This document shows positions 45,111 through 57,035 of a DNA stretch of 64,000 nt, piece by piece. Source of the DNA: Nemophila menziesii. Its lineage: Eukaryota; Streptophyta; Magnoliopsida; Boraginales; Hydrophyllaceae. The notes under the pieces were generated by a model that was not told the DNA's origin, did not search any database, and saw nothing but the letters and a program-made list of their open reading frames with translations. Within the stretch, counting starts at the first letter, position 1, and the number at the start of each line of letters is the position of its first letter. The DNA lies in contig JARWIR010000002.1 of assembly GCA_029959085.1 (NCBI GenBank), forward strand, positions 41,660,233-41,724,232, read 5' to 3'. A program made the position numbers and the translations under genes.

Positions 45111-46397
45111 CGTACTCATGGCTTTTTCACCGCTCAGATTTGTAGCTTGCATTACCCAAAAATGAGTAACCGCCTCATCTGCTTCTTTCGATTTTATTCT
45201 AGTCCTATGGAGAATATTTTTAACCCTTTCGCAGCTTTATCTCCGAACGTAACTTCATACCATTATCAAGCAGCAAACGTACTCTCAGCTTGCTAAATCA
45301 TAACTTCCATCACATTCATGTACAATATATTTCTATATACAAAATTCTAATTGAACTTTCCTTAGGTTGATCGACGATCAAAGCTTAGAGAATGAAGAGT
45401 TGTTGACCATGACTGAGATGGAGATTCGAGGTCCATGCTTGAAACAAACACGTCATGTTGCTCGTTAATGGTTACTCGTGTCATTGTTGTTCATGGTAAT
45501 GTTGGAATTAATAAAATAATTTCATTAATCATGCATCCAAAAAACAAGAATTAAAACTCACTAGTTATACTTAAATTTTTAAAGGTTCATGTATTAAAAT
45601 TTTAAAAAGGAATTATTACGATCTACACCACAAATCTAACATTAACTTTCCTCTCCCATCCCCTAGTTTAATATTCACTTTAAAAGTCCAAAAAAAATTG
45701 CTTTCCTTTTTTGCCCTTATTTTGCGTTCTCTTTTGATTAATCCAATATATATATATATATATTATATTTCATCAGAACATAACAATAAGCTTCGTCACT
45801 CCTCTCCACCACCCAATACCCCCGTCAACAAAGACATCATCACCACCGCTCCACCACGCATCTCTGTTCGAGCGCGACCATTGACCCATAACATCACACC
45901 CCACGTCACCCCTTCAAGACATCAGGTGTGATTCTTTACGAATCTGATGACCAAATCCATCAGTGTCAAGAATGAATATTCATGGAGACTCTGAGGGTTC
46001 TTAACCAATAGCTCAAGCCCTAATTAGTTTCGAGGCAAGAACAAGAAGCTCAATCTCGGGGCTATTGAACCAACCGATTGTGTTGTGATATTCGATACTG
46101 AGAGGAAATCTTTAGTGAATAAAGAAGCTAGTAGGCTACGGATTTCCAAACCTGTAACTGAATATCACAAAGATCTTCTGAACTTAGTGTGCGTATTCTT
46201 ATTTTATATTTTAAAATTCTGACCATCTAATATTACTGTTTATCAGTTCATTGTATGATTCACACCTATTAATGAGAATGAGAGTCGAATTACTAGCTAA
46301 GGAAGATTGTGAAACTACATCACCTATGCCATGAGCTTGCTCCATATATTTTATTTACTATGTTTTATGTTCTATTAACTATATTATTATATAATAT
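45111..46397. other. AT-rich stretch with one exon-like piece
   Basis: Around 46040-46190 the plus strand is open and reads EPTDCVVIFDTERKSLV followed by LRISKPVTEYHKDLLNL, ending near GTGCGT. I cannot assign it. The rest shows no gene. A short (TA)n lies at about 45748. Confidence 0.35.
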
Positions 46398-47068
46398 TGT
46401 CATGCCCTGAAAAACATGACTATTCTATCTAATTTTAAATAACTAAAAGACATTTTATTACAATAATTAACTATTTATTACATTACACTGATTAAAAATA
46501 AATAAATACAAATTAATAAATACAAAAGTCTATTCTTCCTCTACAACTGATCTTGTGCTACTGACCACTACCGAAGTCCTTAAGTTATCTTAACCTGGAA
46601 GGGTGGGCGAAAGGGAGGTGAGCTTCCACTAACTCAGCGAGAAAATAAATAATGGTCATATGTAGACTTTAACCTAGGGACAATAATTATATTTAAACGT
46701 TGTCATTGAACTGATATATGTCTGAATATCATTTAAACATTAATAAAGCAATAAACAAATCAAATAGGTGTATATAGCCAACTAGGCAGCCCATACTACG
46801 CAGCAAGCCATATACCCTAGCAAATAATAATTATGTTACAAAGGAAACTGTGGTCTTGCCCTTATGACTCCCGCCTCAATGCTCGATCCCTTATAACTCC
46901 CACTGGTAATACCCTAGGGAAACCGAACCTACGATCCACTTGACAAGGAACTCTCTGTCACATGCGGCAGGTAGGAATAGATCATGATAGTCGTGTAAAC
47001 CTTTGCAAGACCGCTACCGTCCAGTGCCACACGACTGTATCATGTCGAACGATCGTTCGATAGATATA
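46398..47068 (+). repeat. Possible LTR fragment of another family, cut by element D
   Basis: Starts TGTCATGCCCTG after AT-rich DNA and has a compositionally distinct, less AT-rich 3' half with GGGTGGGCGAAAGGGAGG. TGTCA... starts and such text occur in plant LTRs, but no partner copy is in the window. A 16-base perfect palindrome, TCGAACGATCGTTCGA, lies at 47045-47060, next to the D insertion site. Confidence 0.35.
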
Positions 47069-48663
47069 TGATGTCTCCCTAAATGTTCTAATTTTATGCC
47101 CTTGGGAGACATCATTTTTGGTGTTTATTTGATTAATTTGATAGACTTTTGGGCTAAATATGCAATAATCCGAATTTCCTCTTTTATTTCTAGTATTTTT
47201 GATTTATTAAACTTTTGCGCGTAATCTTGTGTATTTTAGAGAAAAGTTTGTAGGTTTTGAAAATTAGCTAGGAGAGGACCACGAGAATAAAGTCAAAGAT
47301 CGTGATATGGAGTCAAAGCTTGAAGATAAATCCCGAAAAGAATTATATTTTGAAGCTGCAAATCTGGAAAACAGGCCAAAGATTGCTGATTTCGAGGCAC
47401 TTACGAGTTGATTTAGCCGCTGACCTTTGAAGAGATTATGTTCCTTATCGAGTTACAGAAATTTAGCAAGTGATTTGAGGTCAATCGGAGTTATAACGTA
47501 TCGGCTACAGCTGTTTTAGTGGAGGTGGTGCAGCAGTTACGAGATTTGGGTTTAATTAGTGGACTTGGGCTTTTCTAATTTTCACTTAATCCTTAAGTAA
47601 AAGCCCTAATCCGATTTTATCATTATAAATAGGTCTTTAGACCTCATTATTCAGTACCTCTCATTTTTATTCTTAAAATTAAAACATCCTTAGAAGAGAG
47701 CGTCCAGAGAAGAAGCAGAAACAAGGAAAAGAAGAAGCAAGAGCTGGAGACGGTCTATATCTCCGATTCTCAGCCAATTCAACTCCAAAATTAGGTTTCT
47801 CTGTATTCTATTTTATTCTGTAAAACATGATGAACCTATTTGTTTCTTTAGTTTTCTTTTTAATTATTATGAGCTAAACCTAATTAGTGCTTGAGAACGC
47901 ATAACGGGTTAATCCCAATTTGATTTCATTCTATACATTTGAATTTGGGATATTTATTATTTAAATCAAATTGGGTAATTCGTATTTTTCTTTAATTGGC
48001 ATTTTAATTACTATTATTGACGTAATTAACCAATGATAGGATTTAGTATCTAGGCTATTCCAATTAGTGGCGATTGGATCACCTTGACGGGGGGTTTAGG
48101 TACCGAACTAGTTAACGAATGTAGGTTAGAAATTATTTGACTCTGACGAGCTTAATTAAACCTATGACCTATTGGGTAATTTAGACTTAATCACTTGAGA
48201 GTGGACTATAATCACCCTGACGGGGTTTGTAGCACTTGAAAGTTGCTCCTTAGTCCACCCTGACGGGGGTAAGGAGAATATAGAATCCCGACCAATACAA
48301 ATTTACCGATTTGTCCCTTAAACAATGTATGAAATGAATGATAGTTAGGAAAACCCTTGCGTCTCTCAAGTACTGCCTGCTCATACTTGCGTATCACTTT
48401 TATTTACTTGCGTCTTAGTTAGTTATTTATATTTTCGCATTAATCTTTCATACTTAGGATTAATATAAACCAACCAATCAATCAAAATATCTTTTACTTG
48501 CTTTCATAAGTGCAATAAATCATTAATAGATAAGCATTGTAGTCAACCATCCCGTCCTTAGAACGAATCTGTTTTATCAACTATATTACTTGGGACAACC
48601 GTACACTTGCTGTTGTGGTTCGATTTACATTTGCATTTGTTTTAGAACACACAAAGGACAACA
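47069..48663 (+). repeat. LTR 1 of the D array
   Basis: 1595 bases, TGATGTCTCCC to GGACAACA, followed by the primer site 7 bases later. Start hairpin TGATGTCTCCC/GGGAGACATCA; TATAAATA at 47624-47631. In the first 676 bases it differs from LTR 2 at 19 positions, in the other 919 at only 3. Confidence 0.93.
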
Positions 48664-48670
48664 AAGTTTT

Positions 48671-48688
48671 TGGCGCCGCTGCCGGGGA
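48671..48688 (+). promoter_or_regulatory. Primer-binding site, D unit 1
   Basis: TGGCGCCGCTGCCGGGGA, complementary to the plant tRNA-Asp 3' end except for one base. The same site for unit 2 is at 54801-54818. Confidence 0.88.
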
Positions 48689-48823
48689 CGGTAGCGTGTG
48701 ACCACGTTGTTTATCCTTTAGTGATAGTTGCATTTATTTTTATTTCAGTTTTGCGCTTGTGTTTGCTTTGTTTTGTTTTTACAGGTGCTTTATTCAGGTA
48801 ATGATCAAGAAATTTAATTAAAG

Positions 48824-49816
48824 ATGTATAGAGAACATTACCCAAATCCTGGTCCAGTTGACTATTCGGAAGACTCTTCGGGACAACAACAATGGGGTAT
48901 AAATTCTTACCAACAACCTTATCAATACCCGCAAGAGCAAGAATGGAACAATCAGTGGATCAGGAATAATCAACAACAAACCCCATATCACTATCAACAA
49001 GAGCCTGAATGGAACAATCAATGGATCGAGAACAATCAACATCAGCTATCATATCACTATCAACACGAGCATGAATGGAACAACCAATTGGTTGAAAACA
49101 TTCAACAACCTCCACCTTCACCACAAATTTCCCAGTTATATAGATCAGTTACAGAACTCATGAGCTTATATGAACAATCGCAGAAGTTAGCAGATGAAAG
49201 AGATTCCCGCTTGCAAAGACTGCAAAAAGAGCTAAACGAAATAGAATCCATAATTAATTCTCAGTATTCTACCAATAGTATCAAGTCTTATGAAGATGAA
49301 AGAGATCAACCGGAAGAAATAGTTGAGGAGGAGGTGTTGAAAGAAGATATTATTGATAGTGATATGACCATCGTGCCAATTACAAATGAAGACCACCATG
49401 TGGTTGAGGATCTTGTTAGCATAGTGGACGAAGGAGTAGCAACGCAAATCCTAGAAGTTAACACAGAAATTGCTATTCCTAAGGTGTATACACATGATCA
49501 ATATATAGAACACAAACAAGAAGAGGTGGAGATCGAGGTTATAGAAAATCCAAAGAAAGAATATTATGAGGTAATAGTGGAAGATTGGGTTGAAAGTGAA
49601 GACGAATGTGAAATAGTTGGAGAATCAATCGAAGAGTTAAAGGTTAAAGAAAAAATAGAAATTGAATATCCGCCACAAAAAGTTCACCAATCACCATCTC
49701 TACCACGAATCATAATCACCTCCACTACCACAAATGATCAACATGTGTTATACAAGCAAGGTGCCACACCGCGAGAGCAAAAAGGCAAGAAGGAGCACCT
49801 ACCCACCACATTTTAA
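48824..49816 (+). CDS. D array protein 1 (330 aa), gag-position, unit 1
   Basis: First frame after the primer site, ATG in AAAGATGTATAG. Residues ~1-95 are Gln/Asn/Tyr-rich with three imperfect copies of a 20-22 residue repeat built on EWNNQW and YHYQ. Residues ~103-147 form a likely coiled coil (VTELMSLYEQSQKL ... RLQRLQKELNEI). Residues ~155-280 are strongly acidic; the end is basic. No gag core domain, zinc knuckle, protease or polymerase motif is seen. Position suggests a structural or RNA-binding role, but I cannot name a family. Unit 2 has one residue difference (Tyr for Asp in HDQYIEH). Confidence 0.7.
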   Translation: MYREHYPNPGPVDYSEDSSGQQQWGINSYQQPYQYPQEQEWNNQWIRNNQQQTPYHYQQEPEWNNQWIENNQHQLSYHYQHEHEWNNQLVENIQQPPPSPQISQLYRSVTELMSLYEQSQKLADERDSRLQRLQKELNEIESIINSQYSTNSIKSYEDERDQPEEIVEEEVLKEDIIDSDMTIVPITNEDHHVVEDLVSIVDEGVATQILEVNTEIAIPKVYTHDQYIEHKQEEVEIEVIENPKKEYYEVIVEDWVESEDECEIVGESIEELKVKEKIEIEYPPQKVHQSPSLPRIIITSTTTNDQHVLYKQGATPREQKGKKEHLPTTF

Positions 49817-50084
49817 AGACAAATCTGAGATTGAAACAAGGAATAAAAATAAGCTTATACCGTTGAGAACGGTTATCTACTCCAATGTGGTGGAAAATGA
49901 GTTTCGTCGTGAAAGTAAGAAGGAGAAACGAAGTACTTACCCACCCCCTTTCAGAGATCGATTGAATAATATTATAAGGGGGAAGGTTCTTAAGCTTTTA
50001 CATCAAGGAAGAGGCGAGTTTAAGCGGAGGAACACCGCAAGGGCCTCAATACCATCTTCATGGAAGGTAACGCGTCGAACTTAA
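49734..50084 (+). CDS. D array protein 2 (116 aa), overlaps protein 1 in +1 frame, unit 1
   Basis: Overlaps the last 83 bases of protein 1. Very basic, with two copies of an RSTYPPxFxD motif (RRSTYPPHFKDK and KRSTYPPPFRDR). The frame stops inside the conserved post-pol hairpin sequence, i.e. at the place where pol ends in complete elements. It could be reached by +1 frameshifting from protein 1, by a separate start, or be a relic of a longer protein broken by one indel. Both units keep the frame open, with one amino-acid change. Confidence 0.5.
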   Translation: MINMCYTSKVPHRESKKARRSTYPPHFKDKSEIETRNKNKLIPLRTVIYSNVVENEFRRESKKEKRSTYPPPFRDRLNNIIRGKVLKLLHQGRGEFKRRNTARASIPSSWKVTRRT

Positions 50085-50269
50085 AGACGTAATAAACAAA
50101 AGTGCTTCTTGGGAGACAACCCATGTTTTAAATTGATTTCATGTCTTTTAAATTCTTAGTGTAAATTAGAGTAATGATTCCTTATTTAGTGTTTATTTTT
50201 AAGAAATGAGAAAGGTTGGTGTTTTTGATAATTACAGGAGTAAAGGTCATGAGTTTGGGGTAGTTAGGT
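50085..50269 (+). other. D post-frame spacer, unit 1
   Basis: CGTC-9-GACG hairpin remnant and ACAAAAGTGCT as in C and A, then AT-rich. Ends with GAGTTTGGGGTAG at about 50260. No gene. Confidence 0.5.
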
Positions 50270-50905
50270 TATCAGCAACTTCGGAAGATCATAACTTGAT
50301 GCTCGGAGGTCGGAATTAACTTTTCCTTGAGCCTAAACCGCATAACTTTTCGATCTCTATCCAATGGTGAAGTCGAAAAGTTCAGATAAGCAGCTAAAAG
50401 TTTCTGACCACTGCGTCAGCGACGACGCAGCACGACCGCGTCCTCATTCAGCAACTTTGGAAGATCATAACTTGATGCTCGGAGGTCGGAATTAACTTTT
50501 TCTTGAGCCTAAACCGCATAACTTTTCGAGCTCTATCCAATAGTGAAGTCAAAAAGTTCAGATAAACAGCTAAAAGTTTCTGACCACTGCGTCACAGCAT
50601 GACTGCGTCTTCATTCGCGCCAGCGACGTGCCGCCGGCATACCGGTCAGATGACCGGCTAGCCGGCCGATGACGATGATGTTTCTGGATACTGCGTCAGC
50701 AACGACGCAAGAGGCTTGCGTCAGAGGTAAAAAAAAATCAGAGAAAAGTTCGGCAAGCGATATCTTTGCGCTCGGGTGTCCGAATCAGGTGATCTTTGAG
50801 CCTAAACTGCATAACTTTTCGAGACCTAGCTGTTGAGGAGGTCTTCGTTCGCGACCGGCTAGCCGGTAATCTGACCGGCATGCCGGTCGTGGTCTCGGCG
50901 AAAAC
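50270..50905 (+). repeat. D palindrome block, unit 1
   Basis: A direct repeat of about 177 bases (CAGCAACTT.GGAAGATCATAACT...) occurs twice (about 50273 and 50450). Then come CTGCGTC/GACGCAG hairpins, CCGGCATACCGG- and CCGGCTAGCCGG-type palindromes, and a final CCGGCTAGCCGG / CCGGCATGCCGG pair near 50860-50890. Same place and same hairpin vocabulary as in A, B and E, with extra non-palindromic filler. Confidence 0.8.
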
Positions 50906-51817
50906 AGACCTAAAGCTTAAAAAAAACCTTATTTTTCCCTCTCCTTTGGCCTCTAACACATGAAAAACCATTGATGACGAACCAAAGCTCCAAAAACACT
51001 CAAATTCCATCATCAAAACACCAATATATCACCAATCCTTACCTCTAAACATTATCCCAACACATAATCAATCACAAATCTTTCCAAAAACACCAAGAAA
51101 TTCAAGTTTGAATCCAAAAATTTCTTCACCAAAGCTCAAATTATATCCTTTAAACCTTTCCAACACCATAGATATTAAATAACCATCTCAAATAAATCAC
51201 CAATTCCACTACTGTGCCACTTTCAACAATATCAAAAGACACAAATTTCATCAAAAGCTTTGGTAATTTGAAGGTTGGAGATTCCAAGTGCAAGGTATCA
51301 AATCATCATAAATTCCATGGCCAATCCGGTAAAATAGCTAGAACTATACTTTTATTTCTATTACCAGTTGGGAATTAAGATTTATTTTAGTTATTTAGCG
51401 GAGGAATTGTGAATTGTTTGAGCCTATTAATATTATATATTTTGCAAGTAATCTTTAAGTAGGTGAAAAATTGAGTTTGGGGTCATCAAAGATGACCATG
51501 AAGGTTGGAAAAGGTACGAAGAACATGATGAAGATAAAAAGTTGGATGTTGAGGAAAGATTTTCGTAGAAGAGATGATGATTTAGAGGGTTAGGAAATGA
51601 TGAAGACTTGGAAAATATGACAAAAGAGTTCGAGGTAATGAAGAACACTTTAATCAAGATGAACGCAACAAATACATGATCTTTTAAGCTTGATAAAGAA
51701 GTATTCAAAATTTCAAGATGAGACTACACGTAATCGGCCTAGTGTCGTTCCAGATATGTTTTCCAATCCTTTTCTCATTTAGTGTATATTATTTTAATTG
51801 CTTTATTGAGTCTTTTC
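50906..51817 (+). other. D leader and env-position remnant
   Basis: C/A-rich leader as in A, then from about 51470 (GAGTTTGGGG) to 51720 a purine-rich stretch with MTKEFEVMKNTLIKM, comparable to the C-terminal coiled coil of the A/E protein. The main domain is missing and stops are present. Confidence 0.45.
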
Positions 51818-53198
51818 GAGTCGTGGGGACACGACTCATTTTTGAGTTTGGGGTGGGGTTTGTTGCCTCATCCCAGTTTTTATGTGTTTATTTGTTTTTA
51901 ATTGCTTTCAACAAATTATTTAGGAGTTGCGTTTGACTGTAGAAGATTTTAAATGTCCCTTTTAAGCATACTTTTGATGAATCTATGATAGTAAATAGTG
52001 GACTTTAGGGAATAACATAAAACGCACTTACAATTGCATGCGGACATAGATAATGAATAGGAAAAATTAATGAACAATGCAAAAGAAGTAAGCTTGTACT
52101 TAAGGAAAATGTTTGGTTTGTAGAACGTGAGAACCCACTTAGATATGAACTAGAGACGAACCATGTAGTTAGGAAAATGATAGGGGCAGTTCTTTGTTAG
52201 CCATTTGAACCCTTTAGTTTGCTATCCCTTATTATAATTTTATCCGTCATAGCCCAATTTTGAGCCTTAAGCCTTTCTTTTGTAGCCACGATATAAGCCC
52301 ATTATCCCTTAGATTATTAAGCATGATCAAATGACCCACACTTGAATCACGATCCTGAGACCTGTCTCGAGCTTGAGTTTGGGGTGGAGGGTCCACATTT
52401 GGGAAAATACATTGGGAAGGGATTATATGTGTTTGTATTGAGGCACAAAAATGTAGATGATATTATTATTTGTAACCCTTTGCCGGTATTTGAAAAGAAA
52501 AAAAAAAGAGAAAAAAAAAATATTATAAGAGACATGACCTTTCACATCAAAATGATGGTCATGGGTATCTTGTACAAAAAAAAGAAGAAAAGAAATGAAA
52601 AAGAAAATAAAAAGAAAGAAAGAATAAAATAAACCGACAAAGTGGAATATTTTTGAAAAATCATCTTAGTTTATATTGGGTTGACATGGGGACGCAACAT
52701 TAGCGCGTCAAATGGGTTGAGTGAGAACATTATATGAGTGTAAACTCAAGTTCGTGGACAGTTGTTGATGGTAAGTGAGGAGAGAGCCAAAAGCTCACTT
52801 CAAATTTACCAAATATACATACCACACCGTCCCTAAGCCTACGCTAAAACCGTAAAGTCCTCGTGATTCCTAGGTGCATGGTAAGTTAATAGGTTGTATA
52901 CTAAGTGGAGCGTTCAAAGCGAGTAAGGATCGAGGAACAAACTATAGCCATCATAATGAGATAAGTACAAGTGTAACCTTCTAGCATTGCAAAGTTAATT
53001 TTATGATTGAAGTTATTTGTGTTTGATGTTGCATGATTAGTGTATGTGTATGTTAGTTCTTAATGTTTGCTATATGAGATTTATTTTAAGAATTGCTTTA
53101 GGATGTATTTACTAACTTCTATTTTCTCTTGCACTACTTCATTCCCCTTGTTTTTAGTTTTGCTTTGTCGGGACGACAAAGGTTTGAGTTGGGGGTCT
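51818..53198 (+). other. D 3' non-coding region, inverted repeats and polypurine tract
   Basis: Hairpin GAGTCGTG-GGGA-CACGACTC (51818-51837) then GAGTTTGGGGTGGGG. The outer repeat CTCGAGCTTGAGTTT (52366-52380) pairs with 52742-52756, with one G-U and one mismatch; the inner TTTGCCGG near 52480 pairs with CCGACAAA near 52636. Polypurine hairpin CTTTGTCG-GGA-CGACAAAG (53163-53181) followed by GAGTTGGGGG. No gene. Confidence 0.75.
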
Positions 53199-54793
53199 TG
53201 ATATCTCCCTAAATGTTCTAATTTTATGCCCTTGGGAGACATCATTTTTGGTGTTCATTTGATTAATTTGATAGACTTTTGGGCTAAATATGCAATAATC
53301 CGAATTTCTTCTTTTATTTCTAGTATTTTTGATTTATTAAACTTTTGCGCGTAATCTTGTGTATTTTAGAGAAAATTTTGTAGGTTTTGAATATTAGCTA
53401 GGAGAGGAACACGAGAATAAAGTCAAAGATCGTGATATGGAGTCAAAGCTTGAAGATAAATCCCGAAAAGAATTATATTTTGAAGTTGCAAATCTGGAAA
53501 ACAGGCCAAAGATTGCTGATTTCGAGGCACTTACGAGTTGATTTAGCCGCTGACCTTTGAAGAGATTATGTTCCTTATCGAGTTAAGGAAATTTAGCAAG
53601 TGATTTGAGATCAATCGGAGTTATAACGAATCGGCTAGAGTTGTTTTAGTGGAGGTGGTGCAGCAGTTACGGGATTTGGGTTTAATTAGTGGACTTGGGC
53701 TTCTCTAATTTTCACTTAATCCTTAAATAAAAGCCCTAATCCGAATTTATCATTATAAATAGGTATTTAGACCTCATTATTCAGTACCTCTCATTTTTAT
53801 TCTTAAAATTAAAACATCCTTAGAAGAGAGCGTCCAGAGAAGAAGCAGAAACAAGGAAAAGAAGAAGCAAGAGTTGGAGACGGTCTATATCTCCGATTCT
53901 CAGCCAATTCAACTCCAAAATTAGGTTTCTCTGTATTCTATTTTATTCTGTAAAACATGATGAACCTATTTGTTTCTTTAGTTTTCTTTTTAATTATTAT
54001 GAGCTAAACCTAATTAGTGCTTGAGAACGCATAACGGGTTAATCCCAATTTGATTTCATTCTATACATTTGAATTTGGGATATTTATTATTTAAATCAAA
54101 TTGGGTAATTCGTATTTTTCTTTAATTGGCATTTTAATTACTATTATTGACGTAATTAACCAATGATAGGATTTAGTATCTAGGCTATTCCAATTAGTGG
54201 CGATTGGATCACCTTGACGGGGGGTTTAGGTACCGAACTAGTTAACGAATGTAGGTTAGAAATTATTTGACTCTGACGAGCTTAATTAAACCTATGGCCT
54301 ATTGGGTAATTTAGACTTAATCACTTGAGTGCGGACTATAATCACCCTGACGGGGTTTGTAGCACTTGAAAGTTGCTCCTTAGTCCACCCTGACGGGGGT
54401 AAGGAGAATATAGAATCCCGACCAATACAAATTTACCGATTTGTCCCTTAAACAATGTATGAAATGAATGATAGTTAGGAAAACCCTTGCGTCTCTCAAG
54501 TACTGCCTGCTCATACTTGCGTATCACTTTTATTTACTTGCGTCTTAGTTAGTTATTTATATTTTCGCATTAATCTTTCATACTTAGGATTAATATAAAC
54601 CAACCAATCAATCAAAATATCTTTTACTTGCTTTCATAAGTGCAATAAATCATTAATAGATAAGCATTGTAGTCAACCATCCCGTCCTTAGAACGAATCT
54701 GTTTTATCAACTATATTACTTGGGACAACCGTACACTTGCTGTTGTGGTTCGATTTACATTTGCATTTGTTTTAGAACACACAAAGGACAACA
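53199..54793 (+). repeat. LTR 2 of the D array (recombinant-looking)
   Basis: 1595 bases. The first bases are TGATATCTCCC, with a change in the start hairpin. It differs from LTR 1 at 19 positions up to 53874, at none from there to about 54295, and at 3 clustered positions about 54297-54332. TATAAATA at 53754-53761. It serves as 3' LTR of unit 1 and 5' LTR of unit 2. Confidence 0.93.
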
Positions 54794-54953
54794 AAGTTTT
54801 TGGCGCCGCTGCCGGGGACGGTAGCGTGTGACCACGTTGTTTATCCTTTAGTGATAGTTGCATTTATTTTTATTTCAGTTTTGCGCTTGTGTTTGCTTTG
54901 TTTTGTTTTTACAGGTGCTTTATTCAGGTAATGATCAAGAAATTTAATTAAAG

Positions 54954-55946
54954 ATGTATAGAGAACATTACCCAAATCCTGGTCCAGTTGACTATTCGGA
55001 AGACTCTTCGGGACAACAACAATGGGGTATAAATTCTTACCAACAACCTTATCAATACCCGCAAGAGCAAGAATGGAACAATCAGTGGATCAGGAATAAT
55101 CAACAACAAACCCCATATCACTATCAACAAGAGCCTGAATGGAACAATCAATGGATCGAGAACAATCAACATCAGCTATCATATCACTATCAACACGAGC
55201 ATGAATGGAACAACCAATTGGTTGAAAACATTCAACAACCTCCACCTTCACCACAAATTTCCCAGTTATATAGATCAGTTACAGAACTCATGAGCTTATA
55301 TGAACAATCGCAGAAGTTAGCAGATGAAAGAGATTCCCGCTTGCAAAGACTGCAAAAAGAGCTAAACGAAATAGAATCCATAATTAATTCTCAGTATTCT
55401 ACCAATAGTATCAAGTCTTATGAAGATGAAAGAGATCAACCGGAAGAAATAGTTGAGGAGGAGGTGTTGAAAGAAGATATTATTGATAGTGATATGACCA
55501 TCGTGCCAATTACAAATGAAGACCACCATGTGGTTGAGGATCTTGTTAGCATAGTGGACGAAGGAGTAGCAACGCAAATCCTAGAAGTTAACACAGAAAT
55601 TGCTATTCCTAAGGTGTATACACATGATCAAGATATAGAACACAAACAAGAAGAGGTGGAGATCGAGGTTATAGAAAATCCAAAGAAAGAATATTATGAG
55701 GTAATAGTGGAAGATTGGGTTGAAAGTGAAGACGAATGTGAAATAGTTGGAGAATCAATCGAAGAGTTAAAGGTTAAAGAAAAAATAGAAATTGAATATC
55801 CGCCACAAAAAGTTCACCAATCACCATCTCTACCACGAATCATAATCACCTCCACTACCACAAATGATCAACATGTGTTATACAAGCAAGGTGCCACACC
55901 GCGAGAGCAAAAAGGCAAGAAGGAGCACCTACCCACCACATTTTAA
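54954..55946 (+). CDS. D array protein 1, unit 2
   Basis: Second copy of the 330-residue gag-position protein at 48824, same length and frame. The only amino-acid change I see is Asp in place of Tyr in HDQxIEH (codon GAT for TAT near 55631). The near-identity reflects recent duplication of the array rather than selection on the protein. Confidence 0.7.
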   Translation: MYREHYPNPGPVDYSEDSSGQQQWGINSYQQPYQYPQEQEWNNQWIRNNQQQTPYHYQQEPEWNNQWIENNQHQLSYHYQHEHEWNNQLVENIQQPPPSPQISQLYRSVTELMSLYEQSQKLADERDSRLQRLQKELNEIESIINSQYSTNSIKSYEDERDQPEEIVEEEVLKEDIIDSDMTIVPITNEDHHVVEDLVSIVDEGVATQILEVNTEIAIPKVYTHDQDIEHKQEEVEIEVIENPKKEYYEVIVEDWVESEDECEIVGESIEELKVKEKIEIEYPPQKVHQSPSLPRIIITSTTTNDQHVLYKQGATPREQKGKKEHLPTTF

Positions 55947-56214
55947 AGACAAATCTGAGATTGAAACAAGGAATAAAAATAAGCTTATACCGTTGAGAAC
56001 GGTTATCTACTCCAATGTGGTGGAAAATGAGTTTCGTCGTGAAAGTAAGAAGGCGAAACGAAGTACTTACCCACCCCCTTTCAGAGATCGATTGAATAAT
56101 ATTATAAGGGGGAAGGTTCTTAAGCTTTTACATCAAGGAAGAGGCGAGTTTAAGCGGAGGAACACCGCAAGGGCCTCAATACCATCTTCATGGAAGGTAA
56201 CGCGTCGAACTTAA
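55864..56214 (+). CDS. D array protein 2, unit 2
   Basis: Second copy of the basic 116-residue frame at 49734; Ala replaces Glu in ESKKxKRSTYPP (one base, near 56054). Same overlap with protein 1 and the same end within the post-pol hairpin. Confidence 0.5.
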   Translation: MINMCYTSKVPHRESKKARRSTYPPHFKDKSEIETRNKNKLIPLRTVIYSNVVENEFRRESKKAKRSTYPPPFRDRLNNIIRGKVLKLLHQGRGEFKRRNTARASIPSSWKVTRRT

Positions 56215-56399
56215 AGACGTAATAAACAAAAGTGCTTCTTGGGAGACAACCCATGTTTTAAATTGATTTCATGTCTTTTAAATTCTTAGTGTAAATTAGA
56301 GTAATGATTCCTTATTTAGTGTTTATTTTTAAGAAATGAGAAAGGTTGGTGTTTTTGATAATTACAGGAGTAAAGGTCATGAGTTTGGGGTAGTTAGGT

Positions 56400-57035
56400 T
56401 ATCAGCAACTTCGGAAGATCATAACTTGATGCTCGGAGGTCGGAATTAACTTTTCCTTGAGCCTAAACCGCATAACTTTTCGATCTCTATCCAATGGTGA
56501 AGTCGAAAAGTTCAGATAAGCAGCTAAAAGTTTCTGACCACTGCGTCAGCGACGACGCAGCACGACCGCGTCCTCATTCAGCAACTTTGGAAGATCATAA
56601 CTTGATGCTCGGAGGTCGGAATTAACTTTTTCTTGAGCCTAAACCGCATAACTTTTCGAGCTCTATCCAATAGTGAAGTCAAAAAGTTCAGATAAACAGC
56701 TAAAAGTTTCTGACCACTGCGTCACAGCATGACTGCGTCTTCATTCGCGCCAGCGACGTGCCGCCGGCATACCGGTCAGATGACCGGCTAGCCGGCCGAT
56801 GACGATGATGTTTCTGGATACTGCGTCAGCAACGACGCAAGAGGCTTGCGTCAGAGGTAAAAAAAAATCAGAGAAAAGTTCGGCAAGCGATATCTTTGCG
56901 CTCGGGTGTCCGAATCAGGTGATCTTTGAGCCTAAACTGCATAACTTTTCGAGACCTAGCTGTTGAGGAGGTCTTCGTTCGCGACCGGCTAGCCGGTAAT
57001 CTGACCGGCATGCCGGTCGTGGTCTCGGCGAAAAC
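56400..57035 (+). repeat. D palindrome block, unit 2
   Basis: Copy of 50270-50905 at the 6130-base offset; no difference noticed by eye. Confidence 0.8.

Noticed and set aside
48671..48688. tRNA-Asp gene
   Set aside because: Only 18 bases match the tRNA 3' end; this is the primer-binding site.
48212..49447. Minus-strand frames within D LTR and protein 1
   Set aside because: Shadows of the LTR and of the Gln/Asn-rich plus-strand frame.
52342..52632. Lys-rich frame in the 3' region of D (and the similar minus-strand frame at 59783-60022 in E)
   Set aside because: Covers the A-rich segment between the inverted repeats; similarity follows from the shared DNA and there is no protein pattern.
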